Shown piece by piece: positions 44,288 to 52,226 of a stretch of DNA of 64,000 nucleotides. A program made the translations under genes and the position numbers. Origin of the DNA: Nitrosopumilus sp. (GTDB lineage: Archaea > Thermoproteota > Nitrososphaeria > Nitrososphaerales > Nitrosopumilaceae); NCBI RefSeq assembly GCF_025699255.1, contig NZ_JAILWA010000008.1, positions 1-64,000 of the forward strand, given 5' to 3'. The notes under the pieces are model-generated. The model had not been told where the DNA came from. It did not search any database and saw only the letters and a list, made by a program, of their open reading frames with translations. How positions within the stretch are numbered: the first letter of the stretch is position 1; the number at the start of each line of letters is the position of its first letter.

Positions 44288-45187
44288 TTAGGCATATTTG
44301 GAAATTCCCAGGAACCCTCGACTTGATTTCCATACTGCTTCTTCCTCTGTAAATTGTTTGTTGCAGTTTAAACAAAGAAAATCACAACCAATTTCACTAA
44401 ATTTATTTTCACATGAATTGCACACATAATGATTTTTAATTCTTCTATAATCTATTCCTAGAGCCTTTAATTCTTTATTACAGCTAGGACATTTGTCATT
44501 TCTAAATTCTCTTTCTTCTGCAATATTTCCACAAGAATAGTGTTCTATTAGATCAATTTGATTAAAATCTGATCTCTTGCACTGAGGACAATGGAATATG
44601 TGGCCTGTTTTAATAGAATTACAACTAGGACAAAATACTTCTTTAATGTCTTCAATTTGTTTTATTTTTCCATCAGAAATCCATCTTTCAATGTTTTTGT
44701 TTAGTTCTTCGTTGTTAACTGAAAGTTTGTCTGATAACCATGCCTCACTTAATCTGTTTGTTGTTTTTAATAATTCCGAAATGTCTGCATATTTTGGTTC
44801 TTCACTATTTTCTAATTCTATTATTGAAAAAATATTTTTTAAAGCCTCTAATCTTATCGGTTTTGAAAGTATTTCATATGCTCCTTCATTAATTAATTTT
44901 GAAATGATTTCTGAATTTTTTTCCAATGCAGTCATTATGATAATTTCCCCATCTGGATCTAACTCTAACAATCTGCTTAGAAGTGAAATTCCAGAACCAT
45001 CTTGAATGTCATAATCTATGAATGCTATTGGGTGAATTCCTTCTTTAGATAATTCTTGAAATTTCTTAATTCCATTTTCTATGCATTTTTCTAAATGTAT
45101 TTCTTTTTGCCCTAATTTTTCTAAAAATTCTTTCATTCTTGTTAAAATGTTTTCAGAATCATCTATGAGTAAAACTGGCCTTTTCAA
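44288..45187 (-). CDS. Response regulator with thaumarchaeal zinc-ribbon output region
   Basis: A 299-residue protein. The receiver domain (1-130) has Asp9-Asp10 and a phosphoacceptor in FIDYDIQDGSG, with a Thr in IIMTAL and a Lys in LSKPIR. The C-terminal part (about 190-290) holds five CxxC-type pairs (CPSC, CPQC, CPSC, CNSC, CLNC) with the YRRIKNHYVC core, like the thaumarchaeal output domain TackOD1. This likely binds protein or nucleic acid after phosphorylation. No kinase is adjacent. Confidence 0.78.
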   Translation of the reverse strand: MKRPVLLIDDSENILTRMKEFLEKLGQKEIHLEKCIENGIKKFQELSKEGIHPIAFIDYDIQDGSGISLLSRLLELDPDGEIIIMTALEKNSEIISKLINEGAYEILSKPIRLEALKNIFSIIELENSEEPKYADISELLKTTNRLSEAWLSDKLSVNNEELNKNIERWISDGKIKQIEDIKEVFCPSCNSIKTGHIFHCPQCKRSDFNQIDLIEHYSCGNIAEEREFRNDKCPSCNKELKALGIDYRRIKNHYVCNSCENKFSEIGCDFLCLNCNKQFTEEEAVWKSSRGFLGISKYA

Positions 45188-45305
45188 TTTATCTTATGAT
45201 TTACATCTTTTTTTTCATTTTTATTTTCTTTGGTTAACCATATCCAAAAAACCCATTTTTGGGAAATACTGAATTTGATTGTGTAGGTATTAGTTAATTT
45301 CTAAA

Positions 45306-46646
45306 TTAAAATAACTTAAGTGGGAAAAACACTACAAACCATCCTATTACAATTATGAGAAAAATGATTTTTGTAATTATTCTTAATTTGTTATGTTTGA
45401 TTTTATCCATTGTAAGTACAATTCCTAATGAAATAAAGGGTATTGTAAGGATGAAATAGTATGGAAACATTACTCTTCCGGTAAATTGTAGTAACAAATA
45501 TGGAACATACATGGAAATAATTCCAGAAATTAGTAACAACGTTGTTTTTTCTTGCTTCTTAATTATTCCATGTGTGATTAATCCTACTGTAGACCAAAAA
45601 CCCACAATCCACAATGCTTGGTTGGGATCTCCTCTCCATTCCACTCTTAATATTTTTCCAATATGAAGAATCCCATTATACGTATCATCAAATGTTTTTT
45701 CATTTATTACTCCTAAACCATTGGCATTTTGAGGAAGCGGTATTGGCAAAACCCAATTATGGGGAAAGTTTGTAGATACTGTATCCCAATTTTTAGTTTT
45801 ATAGGCTTCTGAACTTAGATATCCTTTACTGAGAAAAACTCCTAAATGTTCAATAGGATTAGTGACGACATCTACTGGTATCTGTTTAATGTATCCTCTT
45901 GATTCCATTACTTTTATTTTTGGATAAGATATTGCTCCTTCTCTTCCATCTGGGAGTTCTTGAGTGACAATCATTGGCTCATAGATGATTGGTTGGTATA
46001 TGATATCATAACCCCATAATGGGATTAGAAATGATATTGATGTTATGCTTAAAAAAATTAAAACTTTTTTTATGTCATGTAATTTTAGATCCCACTTTCG
46101 ATTAATAACTAGATGATTTATCATAATTAAAAAGAAAAAGAAAATAGCAGTTTCTTTTATCAAGAAAGCAAATCCTAAAGATATCGCGGCAAAATAATAT
46201 TTTTTTTTGATATAAAAATAAAATGATAATATTCCAAAAAACATCAAAGGCACATCTCGCAAAAACAAACTTGAATGTACAAAAAATATTGTGTCAAATG
46301 ACAATATTGTGGCAGCTAAAAGGGCATTTCTTTCTGATGTGTATTCACAAAAAATTTTATAAAAAACCAACAAAGATAACATTCCAAAAATTACTGACGG
46401 TACTCTCCATGAAAACCAATTATCTCCAAAAATTGTAGTCGTGGTACCTTGAAAAAAATTGATTCCTGGAAGCTGATACGGGACATGGTCTTCCCCTTTT
46501 AAAAAATCCCTCATAATTTCAAGAAAAATAGATTCATCCCAAATTTGTAAGAATTGAGGTTGTGCTATTACAAAAGCATGGAATATTATTGAGATTAAAA
46601 TGATGTGTGTAATAGTTATTTTATTAACATATTTTTGTAGGAACAT
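45306..46646 (-). CDS. Membrane glycosyltransferase, PMT/ArnT (GT39-like) type
   Basis: A 446-residue integral membrane protein with about ten TM helices. The first extracellular loop has WDESIFLEIMRDFLKG, with the catalytic-type Asp-Glu pair expected in GT-C glycosyltransferases that use dolichol/polyprenyl-phosphate sugars. The end is LPYLLLQFTGRVMFPYYF followed by further helices. It probably glycosylates proteins or lipids on the outer face of the membrane. Substrates unknown. Confidence 0.8.
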   Translation of the reverse strand: MFLQKYVNKITITHIILISIIFHAFVIAQPQFLQIWDESIFLEIMRDFLKGEDHVPYQLPGINFFQGTTTTIFGDNWFSWRVPSVIFGMLSLLVFYKIFCEYTSERNALLAATILSFDTIFFVHSSLFLRDVPLMFFGILSFYFYIKKKYYFAAISLGFAFLIKETAIFFFFLIMINHLVINRKWDLKLHDIKKVLIFLSITSISFLIPLWGYDIIYQPIIYEPMIVTQELPDGREGAISYPKIKVMESRGYIKQIPVDVVTNPIEHLGVFLSKGYLSSEAYKTKNWDTVSTNFPHNWVLPIPLPQNANGLGVINEKTFDDTYNGILHIGKILRVEWRGDPNQALWIVGFWSTVGLITHGIIKKQEKTTLLLISGIISMYVPYLLLQFTGRVMFPYYFILTIPFISLGIVLTMDKIKHNKLRIITKIIFLIIVIGWFVVFFPLKLF

Positions 46647-46787
46647 CTTAGATCTTCTCTCTTGATCTAAGAATCTTTAAACCTTGATTTTATGTTATTG
46701 TCTACTTGATGGATGTGAATAAATTTTTGATGTCCTAAATTCTGAAGGAAAATTTCTTAATTTACACTTTTTTTAAAGAATATTATT

Positions 46788-46865
46788 CTAAAATAACAAT
46801 CCTCCAAAAATCTGTGCAAGAACTGCAATAGCTCCTATAATTAGTAATTTTATTCCTGTTTTCAT
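46788..46865 (-). CDS. Tiny hydrophobic peptide, 25 aa
   Basis: An ATG at 46865 gives 25 residues consisting of a single TM helix (LLIIGAIAVLAQIFGGLLF). The stop is at 46788. It lies downstream of the C2H2 gene on the same strand by 9 bp and may be co-transcribed with it. Small one-helix peptides are plausible but weakly supported. Confidence 0.35.
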   Translation of the reverse strand: MKTGIKLLIIGAIAVLAQIFGGLLF

Positions 46866-46874
46866 TTTAATTGC

Positions 46875-47039
46875 TCATTTTTCACGTGTAGGTTTTGAAT
46901 GAGCTTTAATCATATGTTTTTTTGTTCTTTCTGGATCTGAAAATTTTAATCCACATATTTTACATTTTTTTGTAAATGTTACATCTTTTTTGAAAATATT
47001 TTTTATTCCTATTTTTCCAAATGAAAAATTAGATTCCAT
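46875..47039 (-). CDS. C2H2 zinc-finger protein, 54 aa, behind palindrome operator
   Basis: A 54-residue protein with one C2H2 finger (CKICGLKFSDPERTKKHMIK then AH). The N-terminus is basic. Its start codon at 47039 lies 35 nt from the palindrome at 47075-47087, and a TATA-like CTTATAATG lies between, matching the layout of three other small genes downstream. A tiny TM peptide gene follows it. Confidence 0.65.
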   Translation of the reverse strand: MESNFSFGKIGIKNIFKKDVTFTKKCKICGLKFSDPERTKKHMIKAHSKPTREK

Positions 47040-47074
47040 ATTCAAGAAATCGTACTTTCATTATAAGACATTGC

Positions 47075-47087
47075 TTAACATTGTTCA
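47075..47087 (-). promoter_or_regulatory. Operator site 1 (12/13 match), before C2H2 gene
   Basis: TTAACATTGTTCA on the plus strand matches the palindrome TTAACAWTGTTAA at 12 of 13 positions. On the minus strand it ends 35 nt before the ATG at 47039, with a TATA-like element between. It also lies 49 nt before the winged-helix gene at 47137. Confidence 0.6.
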
Positions 47088-47136
47088 CCATCTCATTTTC
47101 CTAATAGTTAAAGTAGTAACATTTCAAACAATATTG

Positions 47137-47445
47137 ATGACAAATTCTAAAAAATATAGAGATCGAATTTATATTATTAAAGATATTATTTTAACTCTGT
47201 CTGAATACGGACAGCTTAACCAAACATCTTTGTTTAGTTTTTGTGGATTAAATATTACAAAACATAAAACCATTTTAGATAACTTGGAACAAAATGAAAT
47301 GATTCAAAGAATTGAAACTGTTGAAGGAAAGAGAACAATAACAATATTCAAAGTTACTTCTAAGGGCATGGCTTTTTGTAATGAAATTTTAGAACCTTTT
47401 GAAAATTTATTTCCAAGAGGCGGACATTCAAACTCCAAATTTTGA
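47137..47445 (+). CDS. Winged-helix transcriptional regulator, 102 aa
   Basis: A 102-residue winged-helix protein from the ATG at 47137; the longer frame from 46990 overlaps the divergent C2H2 gene and its promoter. IIKDIILTLSEYGQLNQTSL, FCGLNITKHKTILDNLEQNEM and RTITIFKVTSKG give helices H1-H3 and the wing. It resembles small archaeal regulators (PadR/Lrp-like wHTH). It is the only DNA-binding protein in this cluster and so the prime candidate to bind the palindrome sites nearby, but this is inference. Confidence 0.75.
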   Translation: MTNSKKYRDRIYIIKDIILTLSEYGQLNQTSLFSFCGLNITKHKTILDNLEQNEMIQRIETVEGKRTITIFKVTSKGMAFCNEILEPFENLFPRGGHSNSKF

Positions 47446-47449
47446 ATTT

Positions 47450-47818
47450 CTATTCGTCTTCTAAATGATATTTTGATGTAATGTCTTTGTCTAAATCTTC
47501 TCTTTTCTTTAAATAATTACCATATCTTTTATTCCATGAATTTAAAGAACGAAATTGTTGTATGCCTGCAACTAACCAAATCCCTGATGTAACTAATACT
47601 ACTGTTAGAAGAATTGTCAACAATATTGCAAATTCTCCTTCATTCTCTATTAAGTGAAGGAATTTTGGATGTGTGATTAAATATGCTGAAATCCCTATTG
47701 CAAGTGGTGCTAATAAAAGCGCTGAAAACGAAACACCTAACATCAATCCTTTGAGATGTTGTATTTTTTCTATAAATAGATCCATTGAACTTATTATGTT
47801 ATTATTACTATCAGACAA
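47450..47818 (-). CDS. Membrane protein with two TM helices, 122 aa
   Basis: Two TM helices (LMLGVSFSALLLAPLAIGISA and FAILLTILLTVVLVTSGIWLV) with a charged C-terminal tail (KKREDLDKDITSKYHLEDE). Convergent with the winged-helix gene, 4 bp apart. No family recognised. Confidence 0.65.
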   Translation of the reverse strand: MSDSNNNIISSMDLFIEKIQHLKGLMLGVSFSALLLAPLAIGISAYLITHPKFLHLIENEGEFAILLTILLTVVLVTSGIWLVAGIQQFRSLNSWNKRYGNYLKKREDLDKDITSKYHLEDE

Positions 47819-47948
47819 ATTTTGTTTCCTCTTTTTTAGACACTTCCTTTTGTTTCATATCTTTAAATGAGATTCTAATGGATGAAATATTAAAATTTCT
47901 CTGATGAATCACTGGTGGAATTGGTTTCTTGTGATATATAGCAAATAC

Positions 47949-47961
47949 TTAACAATGTTAA
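47949..47961 (+). promoter_or_regulatory. Operator site 2, TTAACAATGTTAA
   Basis: A perfect 13-bp palindrome. The ATG at 47997 is 35 nt away, with a TATA-like TTATTAC about 6 bp after the site. Serves the acidic peptide gene and probably the zinc-ribbon gene behind it. Confidence 0.7.
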
Positions 47962-47996
47962 TTCAGTTTTATTACAAATTTACTTCAATTATTATT

Positions 47997-48131
47997 ATGA
48001 AAAAACAAGATTCCCACGATAAAGAAAATTTAGATGATGACAATCAAGATGAAGAAAATTTGGCTATGAAAAAAAACGATGATTGGTGGCGCTTAGAAAA
48101 ATTTCAGATTGGCAGGAGCAGATTTTCATAA
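47997..48131 (+). CDS. Small acidic peptide, 44 aa
   Basis: Starts at ATG 47997, giving MKKQDSHDKENLDDDNQDEE and onward to a WW-containing C-terminus (NDDWWRLEKFQI). An upstream start at 47904 is rejected because it would contain the operator and TATA box. The stop is 2 bp before the zinc-ribbon gene. Role unknown. Confidence 0.5.
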   Translation: MKKQDSHDKENLDDDNQDEENLAMKKNDDWWRLEKFQIGRSRFS

Positions 48132-48133
48132 TT

Positions 48134-48334
48134 ATGACTTTTTGTTGTAAGGGTGTGTGTAAAATGTTACAAGCTGATGCTATCCCTACTGGCATGCGTT
48201 ACAAATCTGGCCATAAATTATGTTCCATGTGTTCTGTTTTTGTCCAAACCTCTGAAATTGGATGTCCTTGTTGCGGTGTTCGTCTTAGAACAAAATCCAG
48301 ACATAAACGATCTCGAAAAAAATTAACACATTAA
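48134..48334 (+). CDS. Small zinc-ribbon protein, 66 aa
   Basis: A 66-residue, very basic protein with CCKGVC near the start, CSMC in the middle and CPCCG further on, followed by an Arg/Lys-rich tail (RTKSRHKRSRKKLTH). The Cys clusters would bind zinc and the tail nucleic acid. It follows the acidic peptide gene by 2 bp, so both are probably driven by operator site 2. Confidence 0.65.
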   Translation: MTFCCKGVCKMLQADAIPTGMRYKSGHKLCSMCSVFVQTSEIGCPCCGVRLRTKSRHKRSRKKLTH

Positions 48335-48343
48335 CATTGTTAA
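48331..48343 (+). promoter_or_regulatory. Operator site 3, TTAACATTGTTAA
   Basis: A perfect 13-bp palindrome; its first 4 bp overlap the stop of the zinc-ribbon gene. The ATG at 48380 is 36 nt away, and TAAATAT about 8 bp after the site is a likely TATA box. Confidence 0.7.
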
Positions 48344-48379
48344 GCATATTCTAAATATCAATAATTCTCATTAGATCTA

Positions 48380-48472
48380 ATGCAGAGGCAACTCACTCCA
48401 GAGTGGAAATACATGACTGTGAATCCAAACTTTGGTTTCATTTACACCCAAGACATTTCGGTATTTTCCTAA
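48380..48472 (+). CDS. Small peptide, 30 aa
   Basis: MQRQLTPEWKYMTVNPNFGF and ten more residues, ending at TAA 48472. It is supported mainly by its position behind operator site 3 at the common spacing. It might instead be a leader or a decayed gene. Confidence 0.4.
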   Translation: MQRQLTPEWKYMTVNPNFGFIYTQDISVFS

Positions 48473-48512
48473 CGCTTCTGCATTATTCTTTGTTATGGAG
48501 TATTTTTGAGAA

Positions 48513-48525
48513 TTAACATTGTTAA
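48513..48525 (+). promoter_or_regulatory. Operator site 4, TTAACATTGTTAA
   Basis: A perfect 13-bp palindrome. The ATG at 48562 of the DUF1059-like gene is 36 nt away. GTATATTAC follows the site by about 5 bp and is a good TATA box. Confidence 0.72.
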
Positions 48526-48561
48526 TTGAAGTATATTACTTGCAAATTCGGAAAAATTGTA

Positions 48562-48723
48562 ATGGCTAAACTCAAGTGTAATGATTATGGATTTGAATGT
48601 GATTTTGTGGTTGAAGGTGAAATTGATATGGTGCTTGAAAAATTTGGACAGCATACGGATGAAGAACATGGAATAGATTATTCCAAAGAATCCTTGATGC
48701 AATTTATTCTCAGAAAATCATAA
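48562..48723 (+). CDS. DUF1059-type small metal-binding protein, 53 aa
   Basis: A 53-residue protein of the DUF1059 family. MAKLKCNDYGFECDFVVEGE, FGQHTDEEHGID and the C-terminal helix are characteristic. The two Cys and two His in the conserved positions suggest metal binding. The ATG at 48562 is chosen over an upstream start at 48526, because the TATA box lies between. The EMC3-like gene starts 4 bp after the stop. Confidence 0.8.
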   Translation: MAKLKCNDYGFECDFVVEGEIDMVLEKFGQHTDEEHGIDYSKESLMQFILRKS

Positions 48724-48727
48724 TTCA

Positions 48728-49399
48728 ATGGAAAATGTGTATTGTATGATTGATCTCTTAGATTATAATTTCATTTTATTTTTCTTTGAGGATATTTTTC
48801 TTCAAGGTGGTGATGGGGGAATTTTTTCGTTTATGAACCAAGGTAGACAAGCCTTAGGCAGTGATGATCCTATAGTTAAAGGAGTAATTTTATCTCTTTT
48901 TGGCGTAACAGGATTTGGAATTATTCTAAATGTTTTCAATTCCTTAGTAAGAAAAAAGATGGTTGATCAAGTAAAGCTAAAACGAATCATGAAAGAAACA
49001 CGTGCTTGGCAAAAAGAAAGAATGGCTGCAATGAGAGCAAAAGACCAAGCAAAGGTTGCAGAACTAGGAAAAAAATCATCATACATGAACAAAATGTCAA
49101 TGGAGATGATGCAGATGAACATGAGACCAATGATGATTACCTTTGTTCCGCTAATTTTGATATTTTATCTTGTCTTGCCACAATTGTTCTCTTACACTGT
49201 TGCACTATCTCCAATTCCACTAAATGTAATTCCTGGAGATATGTTCCAATTAACATGCACTGCTGAACAAGCAGCAGATGTAGACCATGTTTGTACTGAA
49301 GAAAATGCACTATATCTGTGGGCCTGGTATTTCCTTTCATCTATTTCGTTTAGTGGAATAATTATGAAAATTACAAAAACGTCTATGAATTTGAGTTAA
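48728..49399 (+). CDS. EMC3/TMCO1-type membrane insertase (DUF106)
   Basis: A 223-residue protein with three TM helices. The pattern is TM (VILSLFGVTGFGIILNVFNS), a basic cytoplasmic coiled coil with KMVDQVKLKRIMKETRAWQK, then TM (MMITFVPLILIFYLVLPQLF) and a last TM near the end. This is the archaeal Oxa1-superfamily (DUF106, related to EMC3, TMCO1 and YidC), which inserts membrane proteins. It usually lies near sec genes, but none are seen here. The M1 at 48728 may be replaced by a later Met. Confidence 0.82.
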   Translation: MENVYCMIDLLDYNFILFFFEDIFLQGGDGGIFSFMNQGRQALGSDDPIVKGVILSLFGVTGFGIILNVFNSLVRKKMVDQVKLKRIMKETRAWQKERMAAMRAKDQAKVAELGKKSSYMNKMSMEMMQMNMRPMMITFVPLILIFYLVLPQLFSYTVALSPIPLNVIPGDMFQLTCTAEQAADVDHVCTEENALYLWAWYFLSSISFSGIIMKITKTSMNLS

Positions 49400-49697
49400 T
49401 TTTGAAAACCTTGCAATTTTTAAATTCAAAATATTTGGAGAATCATTAACAATGTTAAGCGAATCATAAATAATTAAATTACATTTGGTTAATGATGTAG
49501 AATTTTGTTAGCCTTGATGAAGTTTAGAATTGACATTCTTTTTACTGCGGCCTAGATTTCAATTCATCCTTTTTCCATACATACTGCCTTTTTATCACTG
49601 GCTTCTAAATTCTACATTTTAACATTAAACAAATTATTTTTCTATAAAATAGTCCCAAAATGAATTGTTTTTACTGTATTTTACTAAGGAATATATC
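49400..49697. other. Intergenic leader with operator but no open frame
   Basis: About 298 bases. It contains operator site 5 (49446-49458), a TATA-like ATAAATA and, at the usual 36-nt distance, an ATG followed directly by TAG (49495-49500). No ORF longer than a few codons follows until mqnE at 49698, so the site seems to drive either a 5' untranslated leader of mqnE, a small RNA, or a broken gene. Confidence 0.45.
49446..49458 (+). promoter_or_regulatory. Operator site 5, TTAACAATGTTAA
   Basis: A perfect 13-bp palindrome, 36 nt before an ATG-TAG at 49495-49500 and about 240 nt before mqnE. Same palindrome, TATA spacing and orientation as sites 2-4. Confidence 0.65.
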
Positions 49698-50816
49698 ATG
49701 AAAGACAAATCCTCCAATATGTTAGAACAACTGGTTGGGGATTCTCAAGCATTAGATCGTGCTCTTGCAGGAGAAGAGATATCTTACAAAGACGGACTTG
49801 AATTAATGAATTATGATAATTTACATTTATTTGGTGCTGTAGCAGATAATACTCGAAAAAAACTGGTTGATGATACTGTAACTTTTGCAGCATCTTATTA
49901 CATGAACTACACAAATGTTTGTGTTGCTAGTTGTCAAATGTGTGCATTTTACCGAAAGGAAGGAGCAGATGATGCATACACACTTACTCCTCAAGAAATT
50001 GAACAAAGAGTTGGAATTGCAAAACAAATGGGTGCCACAGAAGTTCATATAGTTGGAGGATTTCACCCAAAACTTCCATTGGAATATTATGAAGACATGA
50101 TGAGAACCATCAAAAAAAGTCATCCACAACTAAACATCAAAGCACTTACTGCAGCTGAGATTTACTATTTATCAAAATTAACAAAAAATTCTACAAAGGA
50201 AATTTTATCACGATTGAAAAGTGCTGGACTTGATTCAATGCCTGGTGGGGGAGCAGAACTATTTCATCCTGATATTCGAGGGAAAATTGTCAGAGGAAAA
50301 TGTACTGGACAACAATGGCTTGATGTAATTGAAGAGGCACATAATATGAATATCAAAAGTAATGTGACAATGCTTTATGGTCACATTGAAAAACCTGAAC
50401 ATATTGTTGATCATCTAATTAAGATTCGCGAATTACAAAAGAAAACAAATGGCTTTTTGACTTTGATCCCTCTAAAATTTAGTTTGGATAACACTGAACT
50501 GGAACAACAACATTTGGTAAACAATGAATGTTCTTCAGTTTATGATTTGAGAGTTATTGCGTTGTCTAGATTAATGCTTGCAAATGTTCTAAACAATATA
50601 TCAGTTTATTGGGTTGCATATGGGAAAAAACTTGCACAAGTTGCATTATCTAATGGTGGCAACGATTTAGTTGGAACTGCTTTCTCTGAGGAGATTTACA
50701 AGGCTGCCGGTAAAGCCACCTCTTCTTCAGTTGACGAATTGGCAACAATGGTAAAAGAAATTGGTCGTGTTCCTGCTCAAAGAAATACTCATTTTGAAAT
50801 TTTGAAAAAATTCTAA
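49698..50816 (+). CDS. mqnE: Aminofutalosine synthase (MqnE), radical SAM
   Basis: A 372-residue radical SAM enzyme of the futalosine menaquinone pathway; it joins a SAM-derived adenosyl group to the product of MqnA. The 4Fe-4S ligands are in CVASCQMCAF. GATEVHIVGGFHP, SMPGGGAELFHPDIR and TMLYGHIE are closer to MqnE than to MqnC or CofH, and the C-terminus PAQRNTHFEI fits. Related CofH enzymes make F420, so there is a small chance of another role. The ATG at 49698 is preferred to the upstream frame start at 49665. Another pathway gene, mqnD, is at 52545. Confidence 0.87.
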   Translation: MKDKSSNMLEQLVGDSQALDRALAGEEISYKDGLELMNYDNLHLFGAVADNTRKKLVDDTVTFAASYYMNYTNVCVASCQMCAFYRKEGADDAYTLTPQEIEQRVGIAKQMGATEVHIVGGFHPKLPLEYYEDMMRTIKKSHPQLNIKALTAAEIYYLSKLTKNSTKEILSRLKSAGLDSMPGGGAELFHPDIRGKIVRGKCTGQQWLDVIEEAHNMNIKSNVTMLYGHIEKPEHIVDHLIKIRELQKKTNGFLTLIPLKFSLDNTELEQQHLVNNECSSVYDLRVIALSRLMLANVLNNISVYWVAYGKKLAQVALSNGGNDLVGTAFSEEIYKAAGKATSSSVDELATMVKEIGRVPAQRNTHFEILKKF

Positions 50817-51118
50817 TTCATTTGTTTTTTAATCGAATCCAACTTTTCTTCCATTTTGACCTCTTTGTCTCGTCTTGAATCTATTTTGATAATTACTTCC
50901 ACTCTTGCTATGCCTAGATTATGAACTGTTTCCATCATTTGTTGTGTTGCTTTATTTATTACATCCATGTTATCTGATTCTAAAATTGTTCCCATTGGGT
51001 TGATTTCATATCTTAGATTTTTTATTTTTTGGATTGATTCTATAGCTTTTGCAATATAAAAACTGGCACTGGTGGTTCTAGTGGCCATTGGATATATGCT
51101 AATTTCAGCTTGAATCAA
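50813..51118 (-). CDS. MTH1187-family thiamine-binding protein
   Basis: A 101-residue protein of the MTH1187/YkoF family (DUF77). AEISIYPMATRTTSAS and YEINPMGTILES are the family's marks. Members bind thiamine-like compounds and form tetramers with ferredoxin-like folds. It overlaps the convergent end of mqnE by 4 bp. Confidence 0.85.
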   Translation of the reverse strand: MIQAEISIYPMATRTTSASFYIAKAIESIQKIKNLRYEINPMGTILESDNMDVINKATQQMMETVHNLGIARVEVIIKIDSRRDKEVKMEEKLDSIKKQMN

Positions 51119-51156
51119 TGGTGCTTGTTAGGTAATTTGAGATTAAAAGTTTTGAA

Positions 51157-51432
51157 TTACTCTGCAGGCTTTTTTTCTTTTCTTTTTGCACTGTCTTTTT
51201 TTCTTCTAGCTCCAAAACTAATCAAAACTAGCAAGAATCCTACTCCGATTAAAATGCCTGACAGCATTTGATATGCTTGATTCTGATCTTCTGCAATCAT
51301 TAAATCAATAATTTCTTCTTCACTCATCCCTGATTGACCTATTGGCTGATCAATAGATCCTATTGTTACAATGATTCCTGCAACTATCATCGCTATTCCT
51401 CCTGCTAGAATTTTTTTATCTACTAACACCAA
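51157..51432 (-). CDS. Membrane protein with two TM helices, 91 aa
   Basis: Two hydrophobic helices (ILAGGIAMIVAGIIVTIGSI and MLSGILIGVGFLLVLISFGA) separated by an acidic loop, with a Lys-rich cytoplasmic tail. The plan is like the small membrane proteins at 22687 and 58024. No function assigned. Confidence 0.6.
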   Translation of the reverse strand: MVLVDKKILAGGIAMIVAGIIVTIGSIDQPIGQSGMSEEEIIDLMIAEDQNQAYQMLSGILIGVGFLLVLISFGARRKKDSAKRKEKKPAE

Positions 51433-51518
51433 TTATGATTTTGTCTGCTTTTATCCTATATTAGGTATTTTCAAATTGGATTTTGTTAGCACTAGTAAAT
51501 TATTTATCACTAGGTTAT

Positions 51519-52169
51519 ATGCAATGTTTCAAGATTTTTTATCAATTGAACTCAAAAATTGAATCCTTGATTGTTTTTGGAATTATGGGTGGTATTTTGC
51601 TTCCTGTGCGCCTGTTGTTTACAGAATTTGTCTCTGATAATTGGCTTGGTTCTGCAGGCTTGATTTCTGTAATATCTGTTGTCATAATTTTACTTGCAAA
51701 GAAAAACAAACTTGGATTTTTTGGGCATATGCTTGAAAGACAAATCTTCAAATTCCAAAAAGGCAAACGTGGAATTTTGATTTTTACAGAATCTGCAATT
51801 TTACTTGTAATTTTGGGAACAATAATTTTTGCAATTGATCAAGGACATTCTCTTTATTCAGAACAAAAAATGGAATATGTTGCAGAAATTGAATCACAGC
51901 AAAATCCTGTAGATGCTGCAAAAAATATGACTCCTTCTGATTGGGTTTTTGGTGCAATAATGGCCCCTGTGGGTTTTGTAACTGCATTTCCTCAAATGAG
52001 TGCCGCGATGGCGTCTATTGATGAAAAAATGGACGGGTGGTTAATGCATTTTTACACTGTGGGTTTTGTAGAGTATCTTGAACTAGTTGGAATACTGGTT
52101 TACTATAGAATATCTTTTAGAAAAAAATCTTCTATGTTGGAATCTCAATTGAAAACTCCTATTCATTGA
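51519..52169 (+). CDS. Membrane protein, 216 aa
   Basis: A membrane protein with about four TM helices (IFGIMGGILLPVRLLF-like, LISVISVVIILLA, AILLVILGTIIFAID, VEYLELVGILVYY). A loop of ~50 residues holds a MASIDEKMDG segment. The ATG at 51519 is the likely start because it lies after a TATA-like region; an in-frame start at 51483 would add 12 residues. Unknown. Confidence 0.6.
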   Translation: MQCFKIFYQLNSKIESLIVFGIMGGILLPVRLLFTEFVSDNWLGSAGLISVISVVIILLAKKNKLGFFGHMLERQIFKFQKGKRGILIFTESAILLVILGTIIFAIDQGHSLYSEQKMEYVAEIESQQNPVDAAKNMTPSDWVFGAIMAPVGFVTAFPQMSAAMASIDEKMDGWLMHFYTVGFVEYLELVGILVYYRISFRKKSSMLESQLKTPIH

Positions 52170-52226
52170 TTTGAGTTGTAATTTATAATATGTTTAGAAA
52201 TTTTTTGTATTTTACTAGTAAATATC

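Noticed and set aside
46990-47136. Longer N-terminus for the winged-helix protein
   Set aside because: It would cover the divergent C2H2 gene start and the operator; the ATG at 47137 gives a clean domain.
47904-47996. Upstream start for the acidic peptide
   Set aside because: It would place the operator palindrome and TATA box inside the coding region.
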